A stretch of DNA of 64,000 nucleotides. Source: CAYWKS01 sp964458935 (GTDB taxonomy: Bacteria > Planctomycetota > Phycisphaerae > Phycisphaerales > Zrk34). The notes below the pieces were generated by a model. That model worked only from the letters and a program-made list of their open reading frames with translations, was not told the origin of the DNA and ran no database searches. A program made the position numbers and the translations under genes. Positions within the stretch are counted from its first letter, which is position 1. Each line of letters begins with the position of its first letter. The DNA lies in assembly GCA_964458935.1 (NCBI GenBank), contig CAYWKS010000001.1, forward strand, positions 1 through 64,000. The letters run 5' to 3'. Below are positions 1 to 8,751 of the stretch, piece by piece.

Positions 1-526
<526 letters not shown>

Positions 527-611
527 CCGCCACTCCCCGACCTTCACCGCATGACAAACGCACAGGCTCAACACGCAACCACAAGCTACACCGAACGCGG
601 AGATTCACACG

Positions 612-920
612 ATGGCGACTGCGAAGAAGACGAGCATCAAGCCCCTGGAGGATCGGGTTCTGGTCAAGCCGACCCAGGCCAAGGAGAAGACCGAGTCGGG
701 CATCTTCCTGCCCGACAGCGCCCAGGAGAAGCCGACGCACGGCCAGGTCGTGGCGACCGGGCCGGGCAAGCTCAACGAAGACGGCGAGCGCACCAAGCTG
801 GAGGTGAGCAAGGGCGACAAGGTCATCTATGGCAAATACGCCGGCACCGAGATCGACATCGACGGCGACACCCACGTGATCCTCCGCGAGAGCGAGATCC
901 TCGCCGTCCTGGACCAGTAA
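612..920 (+). CDS. groES: Co-chaperonin GroES
   Basis: A 102-residue protein of normal GroES (Hsp10) length. It has the mobile loop with the GIFLP contact motif at residues 30-34, which binds the GroEL apical domain, and the usual N-terminal IKPLEDRVLVK strand. It caps the GroEL ring and triggers substrate encapsulation. GGAG lies about 11 nt before the ATG. The gene sits between two groEL paralogues, 85 bp after the first and 99 bp before the second, so one co-chaperonin may serve both. Confidence 0.98.
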   Translation: MATAKKTSIKPLEDRVLVKPTQAKEKTESGIFLPDSAQEKPTHGQVVATGPGKLNEDGERTKLEVSKGDKVIYGKYAGTEIDIDGDTHVILRESEILAVLDQ

Positions 921-922
921 GC

Positions 923-969
923 CGTTCAGCCGCGACCCGGCGGGGCGGGCAACGTTCAGCCGCGACCCG
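923..969. repeat. Two 17-bp direct repeats in the groES-groEL gap
   Basis: The sequence CGTTCAGCCGCGACCCG occurs at 923-939 and again at 953-969, 30 bp apart, within the 99-bp gap between groES and the second groEL. The second copy runs on into GCAGGGCAGCGCGACG. The core CAGCCGCGACC resembles a dispersed intergenic repeat I recall from planctomycete genomes, but I cannot verify that here. Confidence 0.6.
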
Positions 970-1019
970 CAGGGCAGCGCGACGCACGAAGCAGCAACCA
1001 CCGAAAGAGGTGAACACCC

Positions 1020-2630
1020 ATGGCAAAGCAGATGATGTTTGACTCGGGCGCGGCGCTCGAGATGAAAAAGGGGCTGGACCAGTTGGCCCGCACCGTCGCG
1101 GTCACCCTCGGGCCGACCGGCCGGCACGTCGTGATCGACAAGAGCTTCGGCGGGCCGACCGTGACGAAGGACGGCGTGAGCGTCTCGAAGGAGATCGAGC
1201 TGCAAAGCCCGTTCGAGAACATGGGCGCCAAGATGGTCAACGAGGTCGCCAAACGGACCAACGACAAGGCCGGTGACGGCACGACGACCGCGACCGTGCT
1301 GGCCCGTGAGGTCTTCGGGCAGGGCCTGAAGTATGTCGCGGCGGGCGCAAACCCGATGCTGCTGCAGCGTGGCATCCTCGCCGCGGCCGACGCCGCCAGC
1401 GCGCACATCAAGGACCAGGCCAAACCCTGCAAGGGCAAGGATGACCTGAAAAAGGTCGCCACCATCAGCGCCAACGGCAGCGAGCAGATCGGCGAGTTCA
1501 TCGCCGAGGCCATCGACAAGGTCGGCGCCCAGGGCGTCGTCGAGGTCGAGGAAGGCAAGGCCAGCGAGACCCACCTCGAATACGTCGAGGGGATGAGCTT
1601 CGACAAGGGCTATCTGTCGCCGTACTTCATGACCGACCCGAACACGCAGGAGTGCGTGCTCGAGGACTGCCTTATCCTGCTGCACGAGAAGAAGATCAGC
1701 AACCTGCCGGACCTGCTGCCGTTGCTGAACAAGGTCGCGCAGTCGAGCCAGCCGCTGCTGATCATCGCCGAGGACGTCGAGAACGAGGCGCTGGCCGCGC
1801 TGGTGGTCAACCGGCTCCGCGGGGCGCTGAAGATCGCCGCGGTGAAGGCCCCGGGCTTCGGCGACCGCCGCAAGGCCATCCTCCAGGACATCGCCGTGCT
1901 CACCGGCGGCAAGTTCATCAGCGAGGACCTGGGCGTCAAGCTCGAGAACCTCGACCTCGGCGACCTGGGCAAGGCCAAGAAGATCGTCATCGACAAGAAC
2001 GACACCACGATCATCGAAGGCGCCGGCAAGAAGAAGGACATCGAGGCGCGGTGCGACCAGATCCGCACGCAGATCGACAAGACGACCAGCGACTACGACC
2101 GCGAGAAGCTGACCGAGCGGCTGGCCAAGCTGACCGGCGGGGTGGCCATCATCAACGTCGGCGCGATGACCGAGACCGCGATGAAGGAGCAGAAGGACCT
2201 GGTCGACGACGCGTTGCACGCGACGCGGGCCGCGGCCGAAGAAGGCTACGTCGCCGGCGGCGGCGTCGCGCTGCTCCGGGCGATCGAAGCCGTCGAGAAG
2301 GCCCGCGACAAGGCCAAGGGCGATGAGAAGCTCGGCTGCGACATCGTGGCGATGGCCCTCGAGGCCCCGCTCCGCCAGATCGTCGACAACGCCGGCGAAG
2401 ACGGCGACGTCGTCGTCGAGCAGGTCAAGGACCACGCGGGCAACTACGGCTACAACGCCGCCACCGGCGAGTACACCGACATGGTCAAGGCCGGCATCAT
2501 CGACCCGGCGCTGGTGACGCGGACCGCCCTGCTCAACGCCGCGAGCGTCGCCGGGCTCATGCTCACGACCAACGTCATGGTCACCGACCTCGACGACGAG
2601 GAGCAAGTCGTCGAAGGCGCCGTGGCGTGA
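1020..2630 (+). CDS. groEL: Chaperonin GroEL, second paralogue without GGM tail
   Basis: A full-length 536-residue Hsp60. The ATP-binding GDGTTT motif is at residues 85-90 and the VDDALHATRAA segment with the catalytic aspartate is intact, so it should be an active ATPase. Its C terminus is short and acidic (DDEEQ followed by VVEGAVA) instead of the Gly-Gly-Met tail of the paralogue upstream. This suggests a different cavity surface or client set (inference). The start is supported by GAGGTG about 7 nt before the ATG. It follows groES in the same direction, so an operon is likely. A symmetrical hairpin follows the stop codon. Confidence 0.97.
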   Translation: MAKQMMFDSGAALEMKKGLDQLARTVAVTLGPTGRHVVIDKSFGGPTVTKDGVSVSKEIELQSPFENMGAKMVNEVAKRTNDKAGDGTTTATVLAREVFGQGLKYVAAGANPMLLQRGILAAADAASAHIKDQAKPCKGKDDLKKVATISANGSEQIGEFIAEAIDKVGAQGVVEVEEGKASETHLEYVEGMSFDKGYLSPYFMTDPNTQECVLEDCLILLHEKKISNLPDLLPLLNKVAQSSQPLLIIAEDVENEALAALVVNRLRGALKIAAVKAPGFGDRRKAILQDIAVLTGGKFISEDLGVKLENLDLGDLGKAKKIVIDKNDTTIIEGAGKKKDIEARCDQIRTQIDKTTSDYDREKLTERLAKLTGGVAIINVGAMTETAMKEQKDLVDDALHATRAAAEEGYVAGGGVALLRAIEAVEKARDKAKGDEKLGCDIVAMALEAPLRQIVDNAGEDGDVVVEQVKDHAGNYGYNAATGEYTDMVKAGIIDPALVTRTALLNAASVAGLMLTTNVMVTDLDDEEQVVEGAVA

Positions 2631-2660
2631 TCGACGTGCGTCATTCGTGAATCGACCGGC

Positions 2661-2692
2661 CAAAGCCCGGGGATCGCCATCCCCGGGCTTTG
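2661..2692 (+). terminator. Hairpin between groEL and dnaJ
   Basis: A perfect inverted repeat with 14-bp arms (left CAAAGCCCGGGGAT at 2661-2674, right ATCCCCGGGCTTTG at 2679-2692) and a CGCC loop. It lies about 30 bp after the groEL stop and 25 bp before the dnaJ start. No long U-run follows, so it may act as a partial terminator, a processing site or an mRNA stabiliser. Confidence 0.6.
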
Positions 2693-2717
2693 CCGCGAAA
2701 CAGGGGATCGACGCGGC

Positions 2718-3848
2718 ATGGCAGCCAAGCGCGACTACTACGAAGCCCTGGGCATCGATCGCGACGCCTCCAGCGAACAGATCAAGAAGGCGTACAAGCG
2801 CTGCGCCATGAAGTATCACCCCGACCGCAACCCCGGCGACCAGGAAGCCGAGCAACGCTTCAAGGAGTGCGCCGAGGCGTTCGAAGTCCTCAGCGACCCG
2901 GACAAGCGCCAGCGGTACGACCGGTTCGGGCACGAGGGCCTGCGCGGCGCGGGCATGCACGACTTCTCGGGCATGGGCGCCTCGGACATCTTCTCGATGT
3001 TCGAGGACCTGTTCGGCGACCTGGGCTTCGGCGGGGCGTTCGGCGGCGGTCGCGGCGGCCCGCGCGTCCGTCGCGGCTACAGCCTCGAAACCGAGATCGA
3101 GATCCAACTCGCCGACGCCGCCACCGGCACCACCACCGAGGTCGAGTTCGTCCGCCGCGACACCTGCCAGACCTGCTCCGGCAGCGGCGCCAAGCCCGGC
3201 ACCAGCCCCGAGACCTGCTCCTCCTGCGGCGGGCACGGGCAGGTCGCCATGCGACAGGGCTTCTTTCAGATGGTGCGGCCTTGCCCGGCGTGCGGCGGCG
3301 CGGGCAAGATCGTCCGCGACAAGTGCGACGACTGCGGCGGCTCCGGACGCCGACCCATGCAACGCACGCTCGAGGTCAAGGTCCCCGCCGGCATCCAGGA
3401 CGGCCAGGTCATCCGCATCAACGGCGAGGGCGAGCCGGGTGAACAGAACGGCCCCCGCGGCGACCTGCACGTCGTCGTCCGCATCAAGCCCCACGAGTTG
3501 TTCAGCCGCGACGGCGACGACCTCGTGCTTCACATGCCCGTCAGCTTCTCCCAGCTCGCGCTCGGCGCCAGCGTCGAGGTGCCCACACTCGACGGCCAGA
3601 CCGAGCTGAGCATCCCCCGCGGTACGCAGCACGGCAGGATGTTCCGCATCCGCGACGCCGGCATGCCTAACCTGCGGTCCGGCCGACGCGGCGACCTCAT
3701 CGTCGAGGCCCTGGTCGAGATCCCCAAGAAGCTCACCAAGCGCCAGGAGGAATTGCTGCGCGAGTTCGCCGAGACCGAGGACGAGCACGTCACGCCCCAC
3801 CGGTCCGGCTTCTTTGACAAGATCCGTGACTACCTTTCCGGAGAATGA
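2718..3848 (+). CDS. dnaJ: Chaperone DnaJ
   Basis: A 376-residue type I Hsp40 with the full architecture: J domain with HPD at 34-36, a Gly/Phe-rich linker at about 75-115, a zinc-finger domain with four CxxCxGxG repeats (near 150, 167, 189 and 203), and C-terminal substrate-binding beta domains. It delivers unfolded clients to DnaK and stimulates its ATPase. AGGGGA lies upstream of the ATG. Its stop overlaps the end of the dnaJ-grpE junction and grpE starts 27 bp later. dnaK itself is not in the window. Confidence 0.98.
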   Translation: MAAKRDYYEALGIDRDASSEQIKKAYKRCAMKYHPDRNPGDQEAEQRFKECAEAFEVLSDPDKRQRYDRFGHEGLRGAGMHDFSGMGASDIFSMFEDLFGDLGFGGAFGGGRGGPRVRRGYSLETEIEIQLADAATGTTTEVEFVRRDTCQTCSGSGAKPGTSPETCSSCGGHGQVAMRQGFFQMVRPCPACGGAGKIVRDKCDDCGGSGRRPMQRTLEVKVPAGIQDGQVIRINGEGEPGEQNGPRGDLHVVVRIKPHELFSRDGDDLVLHMPVSFSQLALGASVEVPTLDGQTELSIPRGTQHGRMFRIRDAGMPNLRSGRRGDLIVEALVEIPKKLTKRQEELLREFAETEDEHVTPHRSGFFDKIRDYLSGE

Positions 3849-3874
3849 CGCGATCGGCGCGTCGAGGTGATCCG

Positions 3875-4444
3875 ATGAGCAACGACAAAGAACAAACCCA
3901 GGACCCACAAGAGCAGGCCGCGCAGGAACCCGCCGAGCAGCCGGCCGCACCGCCCGACGACGAATCGACCGGGCACCAAGGCCCTGTCGACCCGCAGGCC
4001 GCGATCGAGGCCGAGCGCGACGAGCTGTACGCCCGGCTGCAGCGGGTCAGCGCCGACTACCAGAATTACATGAGGCGCTCGGCGCAGAACCTTGAGGACG
4101 GCGTGGAGCTGGCGCGGGGCGACCTGCTCCGCCAGCTCGTGCCCGTGCTGGATCACTTCGACAACGCCCTCGCCGCCGCGCCCGAGGCCGCGGAAGCCAA
4201 GTCGCTGCACGACGGCCTGCGGATCGTCCGCGACGAGTTGCTCAAGGTCCTCCGCGACAACGGCGTCCAGCGCATCGAGCCCGAGGTCGGCGAGCCGTTC
4301 AACCCCGAGCAGCACGAGGCGATGTTGCGGCAGCCCGCCGACGGCGTCGCGCCCAACCACGTGACCGTGACCATGCAACCCGGCTACGTCTACGGCAAGC
4401 GGACGCTGCGCGCCGCCAAGGTCGCCGTCGCGCCGGAGGAGTAA
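3875..4444 (+). CDS. grpE: Nucleotide exchange factor GrpE
   Basis: A 189-residue GrpE: an acidic, low-complexity N terminus, a long coiled-coil segment (about 45-100) and a C-terminal beta domain with the family signature around GEPFNPEQHEAM. It releases ADP from DnaK. The reading frame is open from an ATG at 3845 that overlaps the dnaJ stop. I chose the ATG at 3875 because GAGGTGA sits directly upstream at 3864-3870 and the extra ten residues do not look like GrpE. It is cotranscribed with dnaJ. Confidence 0.96.
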   Translation: MSNDKEQTQDPQEQAAQEPAEQPAAPPDDESTGHQGPVDPQAAIEAERDELYARLQRVSADYQNYMRRSAQNLEDGVELARGDLLRQLVPVLDHFDNALAAAPEAAEAKSLHDGLRIVRDELLKVLRDNGVQRIEPEVGEPFNPEQHEAMLRQPADGVAPNHVTVTMQPGYVYGKRTLRAAKVAVAPEE

Positions 4445-4449
4445 ACGCC

Positions 4450-4800
4450 ATGCCGACTTATGAGTATCGCTGCGACCACTGCGAGCACGCGTGCGAAGCA
4501 TTTCAGTCGATGACCGCCAAGCCGCTGCGGAAGTGCCCGGCCTGCGGCCGGCTCAAGCTGAAGCGGCTCATCGGCGTCGGCGCCGGCGTCATCTTCAAGG
4601 GCAGCGGGTTCTACGAGACCGACTACCGCTCGGATAGCTACAGGAAGGCCGCCGAGGCCGAGAAGAAGACCGGGGACACCAAGGCGGACGCCAACGCCAA
4701 GCCCGACGGCAAGAAGACCGACAACGCCGACTCCGCCAAGACCCCGGGCAAGGCGGAGGGCGCCTCGGCGAAGACAACCCGCAAGTCGAAGGACGACTGA
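4450..4800 (+). CDS. FmdB family zinc-ribbon protein
   Basis: A 116-residue protein. Residues 1-40 form an FmdB-type zinc ribbon with Cys pairs C8/C11 and C29/C32, followed by the family's usual IGVGAGVIFKGSGFYETDY segment. The last 50 residues are Lys/Asp/Ala-rich and probably disordered. The family is common near chaperone and regulatory genes but has no settled function; it was named after a regulator of formamidase and amide use. It lies 5 bp after grpE and converges with folK. Confidence 0.85.
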   Translation: MPTYEYRCDHCEHACEAFQSMTAKPLRKCPACGRLKLKRLIGVGAGVIFKGSGFYETDYRSDSYRKAAEAEKKTGDTKADANAKPDGKKTDNADSAKTPGKAEGASAKTTRKSKDD

Positions 4801-4806
4801 CCCGGG

Positions 4807-5301
4807 TCACCAGCCCCGCACGTCGCACAGAGGTGCTGGCGGCGCCGCCAGCGCATCGAGCAATCCCTCGACCCGCATCCCGATCACCGGGTGCACCACA
4901 TCCGGGTCGATGTCGCACAGCGGTCGCAGCACGAACGGCCGCTCGTGCATCAGCGGATGCGGCACCGTCAACTCGTCGGCGGTGACCACCTCCTCGCCGT
5001 ATAGCAGCAGGTCCAGGTCGAGCGTCCGCGGCCCCCACCGCTCCCGCCGTTCGCGACCGGCTTCGCGCTCGATGTCCAGCATCGACGCCAGCAATTGCCG
5101 CGGGTCGAGCGCCGTCGCCACCCGCACCGCCGCGTTCAGGAAAGCGCCCTGGTCCACCGGGCCGACCGGGTCGGTCTCGTAGACTCGGGATTGTCCGGTC
5201 AGTTGCGTCCCCGGCAGGTTGGCCAGCGCATCGCGCGCCGCGACCATGTGCGCGCCCCGGTCGCCGACGTTGGACCCGATGCCGATGTACGCGTCGGTCA
5301 C
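4807..5301 (-). CDS. folK: 2-amino-4-hydroxy-6-hydroxymethyldihydropteridine pyrophosphokinase
   Basis: A 164-residue HPPK. It transfers pyrophosphate from ATP to 6-hydroxymethyl-7,8-dihydropterin in folate synthesis. The GIGSN start, the YETDPVG and FLNA motifs and the signature GPRTLDLDLLLYG (90-102) with magnesium-binding aspartates are present, then VPHPLMHERPFVL. It starts with GTG at 5301, preceded by GAGG at good spacing. No other folate gene is adjacent, so it stands alone between the chaperone block and the flagellar block. Confidence 0.97.
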   Translation of the reverse strand: MTDAYIGIGSNVGDRGAHMVAARDALANLPGTQLTGQSRVYETDPVGPVDQGAFLNAAVRVATALDPRQLLASMLDIEREAGRERRERWGPRTLDLDLLLYGEEVVTADELTVPHPLMHERPFVLRPLCDIDPDVVHPVIGMRVEGLLDALAAPPAPLCDVRGW

Positions 5302-5353
5302 GTGCCGCCTCGGGAGGGTGCGTCGGTCCAGGGCATGGTAGCCGCGCCGCCGC

Positions 5354-6163
5354 TCATTCCTCGGACTCGAACTCCGAGGTCTTGTGCTGCATCTGGGCCT
5401 TGAGGCGGGCGAGGATCGACGAGTGCATCTGGCTCACGCGGGACTCGGAGAGATCGAGCGTCTGACCGATCTCCTTCATCGTCATCTCTTCGTAATAGTA
5501 GAGGATGAGGATGAGCCGCTCGGCGCGGCTGAGGCCCTTGGTCATCAGGTCCTTCAGGTCGCGCCGCTGGACCTGCGAGAGCGGGTTGGGCTGCCGCTGG
5601 TCGCGGAGCACGTCGATCTCGCGGACGTCCTTGTTCGAGTCGGTCTCGAACCACTTGCGATGGATCGACACGACCCCGACCGCTTCGGAGTCCTTGCTCA
5701 TCTTGCGGTACTCGTCCTTGTCCATGCCCATGTGATCGGCGATCTCGTCGTCGGTGGGCTTGCGGCCAAGCGTCATCGCCAGGCTCTTGCGCGCCTTGTC
5801 CACCTTGGCGGTGCGGCTGCGCACGAGTCGCGGCACCCAGTCCATCGACCGCAGCTCGTCGAGGATCGCCCCGCGGATCCGCGGGGCGCAGTACGTCTCG
5901 AACTTCACCCCCCGGTCCAGATCGAACGCATCCACCGCGTCCATCAGGCCGAAGATCCCCGCCGAGTGCAGGTCCTCCACGTCGACCTCCACCGGGAGCT
6001 TGGCGTGAATCCGCTCGGCGTTGTACTTGACGAGGGGCAGGTACTTCGTCAGAAGAAAGTTGCGGATCTCCGGCGACCCCGTCGCTTTGTACTCGTCCCA
6101 CACTTCACGGATGTCTCGCGCGTCCATCGGTGTGTCGATCGTGGCGGTCCGTCGTTTCGGCAT
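5354..6163 (-). CDS. fliA: Flagellar/motility sigma factor, FliA (sigma-28) family
   Basis: A 269-residue sigma factor of the FliA/WhiG group. Region 2 includes the DLHSAGIFGLMDAV core element and a -10 recognition helix (FETYCAPRIRGAILDELR). Region 3 has the LGRKPTDDEIA motif. Region 4 is a helix-turn-helix (EIGQTLDLSESRVSQ). The frame extends to 6274, but the ATG at 6163 has AAGGAG 7 nt upstream and gives a normal N terminus. It is the last gene of the flagellar run, after flhG and a small membrane gene, where FliA commonly sits. It should direct late flagellar promoters. No anti-sigma FlgM was recognised in the window. Confidence 0.93.
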   Translation of the reverse strand: MPKRRTATIDTPMDARDIREVWDEYKATGSPEIRNFLLTKYLPLVKYNAERIHAKLPVEVDVEDLHSAGIFGLMDAVDAFDLDRGVKFETYCAPRIRGAILDELRSMDWVPRLVRSRTAKVDKARKSLAMTLGRKPTDDEIADHMGMDKDEYRKMSKDSEAVGVVSIHRKWFETDSNKDVREIDVLRDQRQPNPLSQVQRRDLKDLMTKGLSRAERLILILYYYEEMTMKEIGQTLDLSESRVSQMHSSILARLKAQMQHKTSEFESEE

Positions 6164-6230
6164 GGTCTGCTCCTTGACCTTCAGATCATCTTGGCATGTC
6201 CCCCAACTCCCGGGGAGCACGCACGCGGCG

Positions 6231-6644
6231 TCATGCAGCGCCCGACTCTTCCATGGCACGGGCCTGCGTCGCATCCTGCGGCGAAGCCTCGGCCGCGTCC
6301 TCCGACGCGGCCCGCTGCTCGTTCACTTCCCGGTACACATCCTCCACACGCGGGATCGGATGCGTCTGCTTGTAATCATCGACGTGCTCGAGCACGGCGC
6401 GGCGACCGATCGAACCCACCAGCCAACCGACCAGCCAGCAGACAAACATCGCGCCGATCGCGCGGCTGAGCGTGGTCAAGGCGCTGTTGCCCGCGGCCAC
6501 ACCCGCGGCGATCGCCACCGCGAAGCCGATCAGTCCAAGGGTCGCTGCTATGACCTTGACGGGCATGGACGAGGCGCTCCTTCGCTCGTCGCTGTCAGTT
6601 GTCGCGGCGCCGATCCGTCGACGCCCCTGCGACAGGTTGCTCAC
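6231..6644 (-). CDS. Small membrane protein of the flagellar run, unknown function
   Basis: A 137-residue protein with two predicted membrane helices (about 28-50 and 60-80; MPVKVIAATLGLIGFAVAIA and MFVCWLVGWLVG) and an acidic, Ala-rich C-terminal tail. I do not recognise the family. It lies 14 bp after the flhG stop and before fliA, so it is probably cotranscribed with flagellar genes. The frame starts at GTG 6644; an internal ATG at 6566 with AAGGAG about 10 nt upstream is an equally good start and would remove 26 residues. Confidence 0.65.
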   Translation of the reverse strand: MSNLSQGRRRIGAATTDSDERRSASSMPVKVIAATLGLIGFAVAIAAGVAAGNSALTTLSRAIGAMFVCWLVGWLVGSIGRRAVLEHVDDYKQTHPIPRVEDVYREVNEQRAASEDAAEASPQDATQARAMEESGAA

Positions 6645-6658
6645 TCTCCATCACCATT

Positions 6659-7537
6659 CTAGCCGGCAAGCCAGCTCGCCACACGTCTAAAAAATCCTTC
6701 GTCGCGTGGTTCGGCCGCGCTGCGGTCCAGCTTGTGCGCCAGTTGCTTCATGCTCATGCTGACGGCGGTCTCCGGCTCGAGCATGACGAACGGCACACGA
6801 CGCCGCACCGCCGCGCTCACGCGGTGATCCTGCGCCAGGCAGCCGGCGTCGCGCAACGTGACCCCGAGGAACCGCCGCGACACCGCGTTCAATCGCTCGA
6901 ACACACGCTTGCCTTCACGGCGGTCGCGAACCATGTTCACGAACAGATCGATCTTGGCATCTTCCCGTCGACGGCAAACTGTCTTGATCAACGCGTACGC
7001 GTCCGCCATCGCCGGGGGCTCGGGTGTGGTCACCACCAACACCTCGTCGGCTTCGAGGACGAAACTCAAGACGTTGGGGCTCACCCCCGCGCCCGTATCG
7101 ACGATGATCAGGTCGTGATCGTGCTCGAGGCTGCGCAATAATTGCATCATCTGCGCCCGCTCGAACTCGCTGAGCGCCGCCATCTGCGCCAGCCCCGACG
7201 CGCCGGCGACGAGGGTGAACCCGCCCGGCCCCTCGCACATGGCCTCGGCGAGCCGCCGCCGCCCGGTCAGCACGTGCGCCAGGGTCGCCGACGGGTTGAC
7301 CCCGGCGACCACGTCGGCGTTGGCGAGCCCTAAGTCAGCGTCCAGCAAGACGATACGGCGCTGCATCATCGCAAGCCGCGCCGCCAGGTTCACCGCGACA
7401 TTGGTCTTGCCGACGCCGCCCTTGCCGCTGGTCACCGCCAGCACCCGGGCCCGGGTGGCGGGGCGCGACGACGACGCGGCCGCGCCGTCGTGCAGCTTCG
7501 TCACCATCCGCCGCAACTCGGTGGCTTGGTCGCTCAC
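6659..7537 (-). CDS. flhG: FlhG/MinD-like ATPase, flagellar number regulator
   Basis: A 292-residue ParA/MinD-superfamily ATPase with the deviant Walker A motif KGGVGKT at 39-45, the LLDADLGLANADV switch and an IIVDTGAG Walker B segment. FlhG (YlxH) counters FlhF and limits flagellar number or placement. The N terminus carries an activation-helix-like segment (about 1-20) and the C terminus an amphipathic membrane-binding stretch. The GTG start overlaps the flhF stop (GTGA), showing translational coupling. The identification is firm from sequence plus position. Confidence 0.92.
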   Translation of the reverse strand: MSDQATELRRMVTKLHDGAAASSSRPATRARVLAVTSGKGGVGKTNVAVNLAARLAMMQRRIVLLDADLGLANADVVAGVNPSATLAHVLTGRRRLAEAMCEGPGGFTLVAGASGLAQMAALSEFERAQMMQLLRSLEHDHDLIIVDTGAGVSPNVLSFVLEADEVLVVTTPEPPAMADAYALIKTVCRRREDAKIDLFVNMVRDRREGKRVFERLNAVSRRFLGVTLRDAGCLAQDHRVSAAVRRRVPFVMLEPETAVSMSMKQLAHKLDRSAAEPRDEGFFRRVASWLAG

Positions 7538-8751
7538 GCGTCTTCGCTATCCTTTCCGAGTATCAGCTCGGCGAGCCGGCGGCTGTGGCCGCGCTCGATG
7601 TCGTTGGGCACGTCCTGGCCGGTCGTCACGTAGCTCAGTTGCTTGTTGACCCGTGTCATCACATTCAGCAGCACGCCGAAGCTCACCGCCTCGTCGAGCT
7701 TGGTAAAGATTACACGATCCACGCCCATCGCGCCGAATCGATCGCACGCCTGCATTAATACACCCTCGCTGGCCGCCCCCGAGAGCACCAGGTGCGTCTC
7801 GTGCGGCTGGGCCGCCTCGAGCATGGCCCGCAGCTCCGTCAGCTTGCCGTCGTCGCGCTGGCTGCGGCCGGCGGTGTCGATCAGCACCACGTCGCAGTCC
7901 GCGCACTGCCGCAGGGCCTCGGTCACCTCCAGCGGCGACCGCGCCACGTGCAGCGGCACGCCGATGATCTGCGCGTAGGTCTTCAACTGATCGACCGCCG
8001 CGATGCGGTAAGTGTCCAGCGTGACCATGCCCACCTTGCGCTTGTCGCGGAGCCGGAAGTTGGCCGCGAGCTTCGCCAGCGTCGTGGTCTTGCCCACGCC
8101 GGTCGGCCCGACCAGCGCGATGGTGTGAGGCCGACCGTCGGCGTGGCGTGTCGTGGTCGCCGGTGCCTTGTCGACGGGGATGAGCCTGGCGATCTCGGCG
8201 CGGATGGCCTTCCGCACCGCGGTGGCGTCCTGCTCGCCCTCTGCCGATTGCACCTTGTCGGCGATCTGGTCGGCCAGCTCGTCGGCGACGTCCTCTTCGA
8301 GCAGGTGCAGGTAGTGGCGCTGAAGTGCTTCGGGCATAGCCGGTTGCGCGTTGCCCGCGGTGTTCCGCGCCACCCGCTGCACCAGTTGCCGCAACTGCTT
8401 GAGCTCGTCGCTGAGCTGGGCGTCGTAGCGCGCCTCGGGCGACGGGCTGGGCGGTTCGGCCACCGCGGTCGCGGTCGCCAGCGCCTCGGCCGGTTGAGGC
8501 GCGTGATCGTGCGGCGGCGCCGCCGCGCCGTACGTGCGCTCGAGCACGCGTCGGCGCGGCGACGGCCGCCGCGCCGCGGGGCGCACCTCGTCTGAGGCGG
8601 TGATCTCGACGACGGGCCGCGCGCCGAACCCGAGCACGCCGCCCTGCCGATAGGTTCGCGTGTGAAGGATGACCGCGTCAGCGCCGAGCTCGCGCTTCAC
8701 CTGAGCCAGCGCCGCCGCCATCGTCTTTGCCTGAAACGTCTTCAGTTTCAA
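7534..8751 (-). CDS. flhF: Flagellar biosynthesis GTPase FlhF
   Basis: A 405-residue SRP-type GTPase. The B domain lies at about 1-120 with a Pro/Ala-rich linker, then the N and G domains with GPTGVGKTT at 215-223 (G1), DTYR, DTAGRS at 292-297 (G3) and TKLDEA (G4). FlhF recruits early flagellar components to the assembly site. The start is TTG at 8751, overlapping the flhA stop (TTGA), with AAGGGG upstream. Together with flhA before and flhG after it forms the standard flhA-flhF-flhG block. Confidence 0.95.
   Translation of the reverse strand: MKLKTFQAKTMAAALAQVKRELGADAVILHTRTYRQGGVLGFGARPVVEITASDEVRPAARRPSPRRRVLERTYGAAAPPHDHAPQPAEALATATAVAEPPSPSPEARYDAQLSDELKQLRQLVQRVARNTAGNAQPAMPEALQRHYLHLLEEDVADELADQIADKVQSAEGEQDATAVRKAIRAEIARLIPVDKAPATTTRHADGRPHTIALVGPTGVGKTTTLAKLAANFRLRDKRKVGMVTLDTYRIAAVDQLKTYAQIIGVPLHVARSPLEVTEALRQCADCDVVLIDTAGRSQRDDGKLTELRAMLEAAQPHETHLVLSGAASEGVLMQACDRFGAMGVDRVIFTKLDEAVSFGVLLNVMTRVNKQLSYVTTGQDVPNDIERGHSRRLAELILGKDSEDA

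Noticed and set aside
527..611. CIRCE/HrcA operator before groES
   Set aside because: I looked for the TTAGCACTC-type inverted repeat and found nothing similar.
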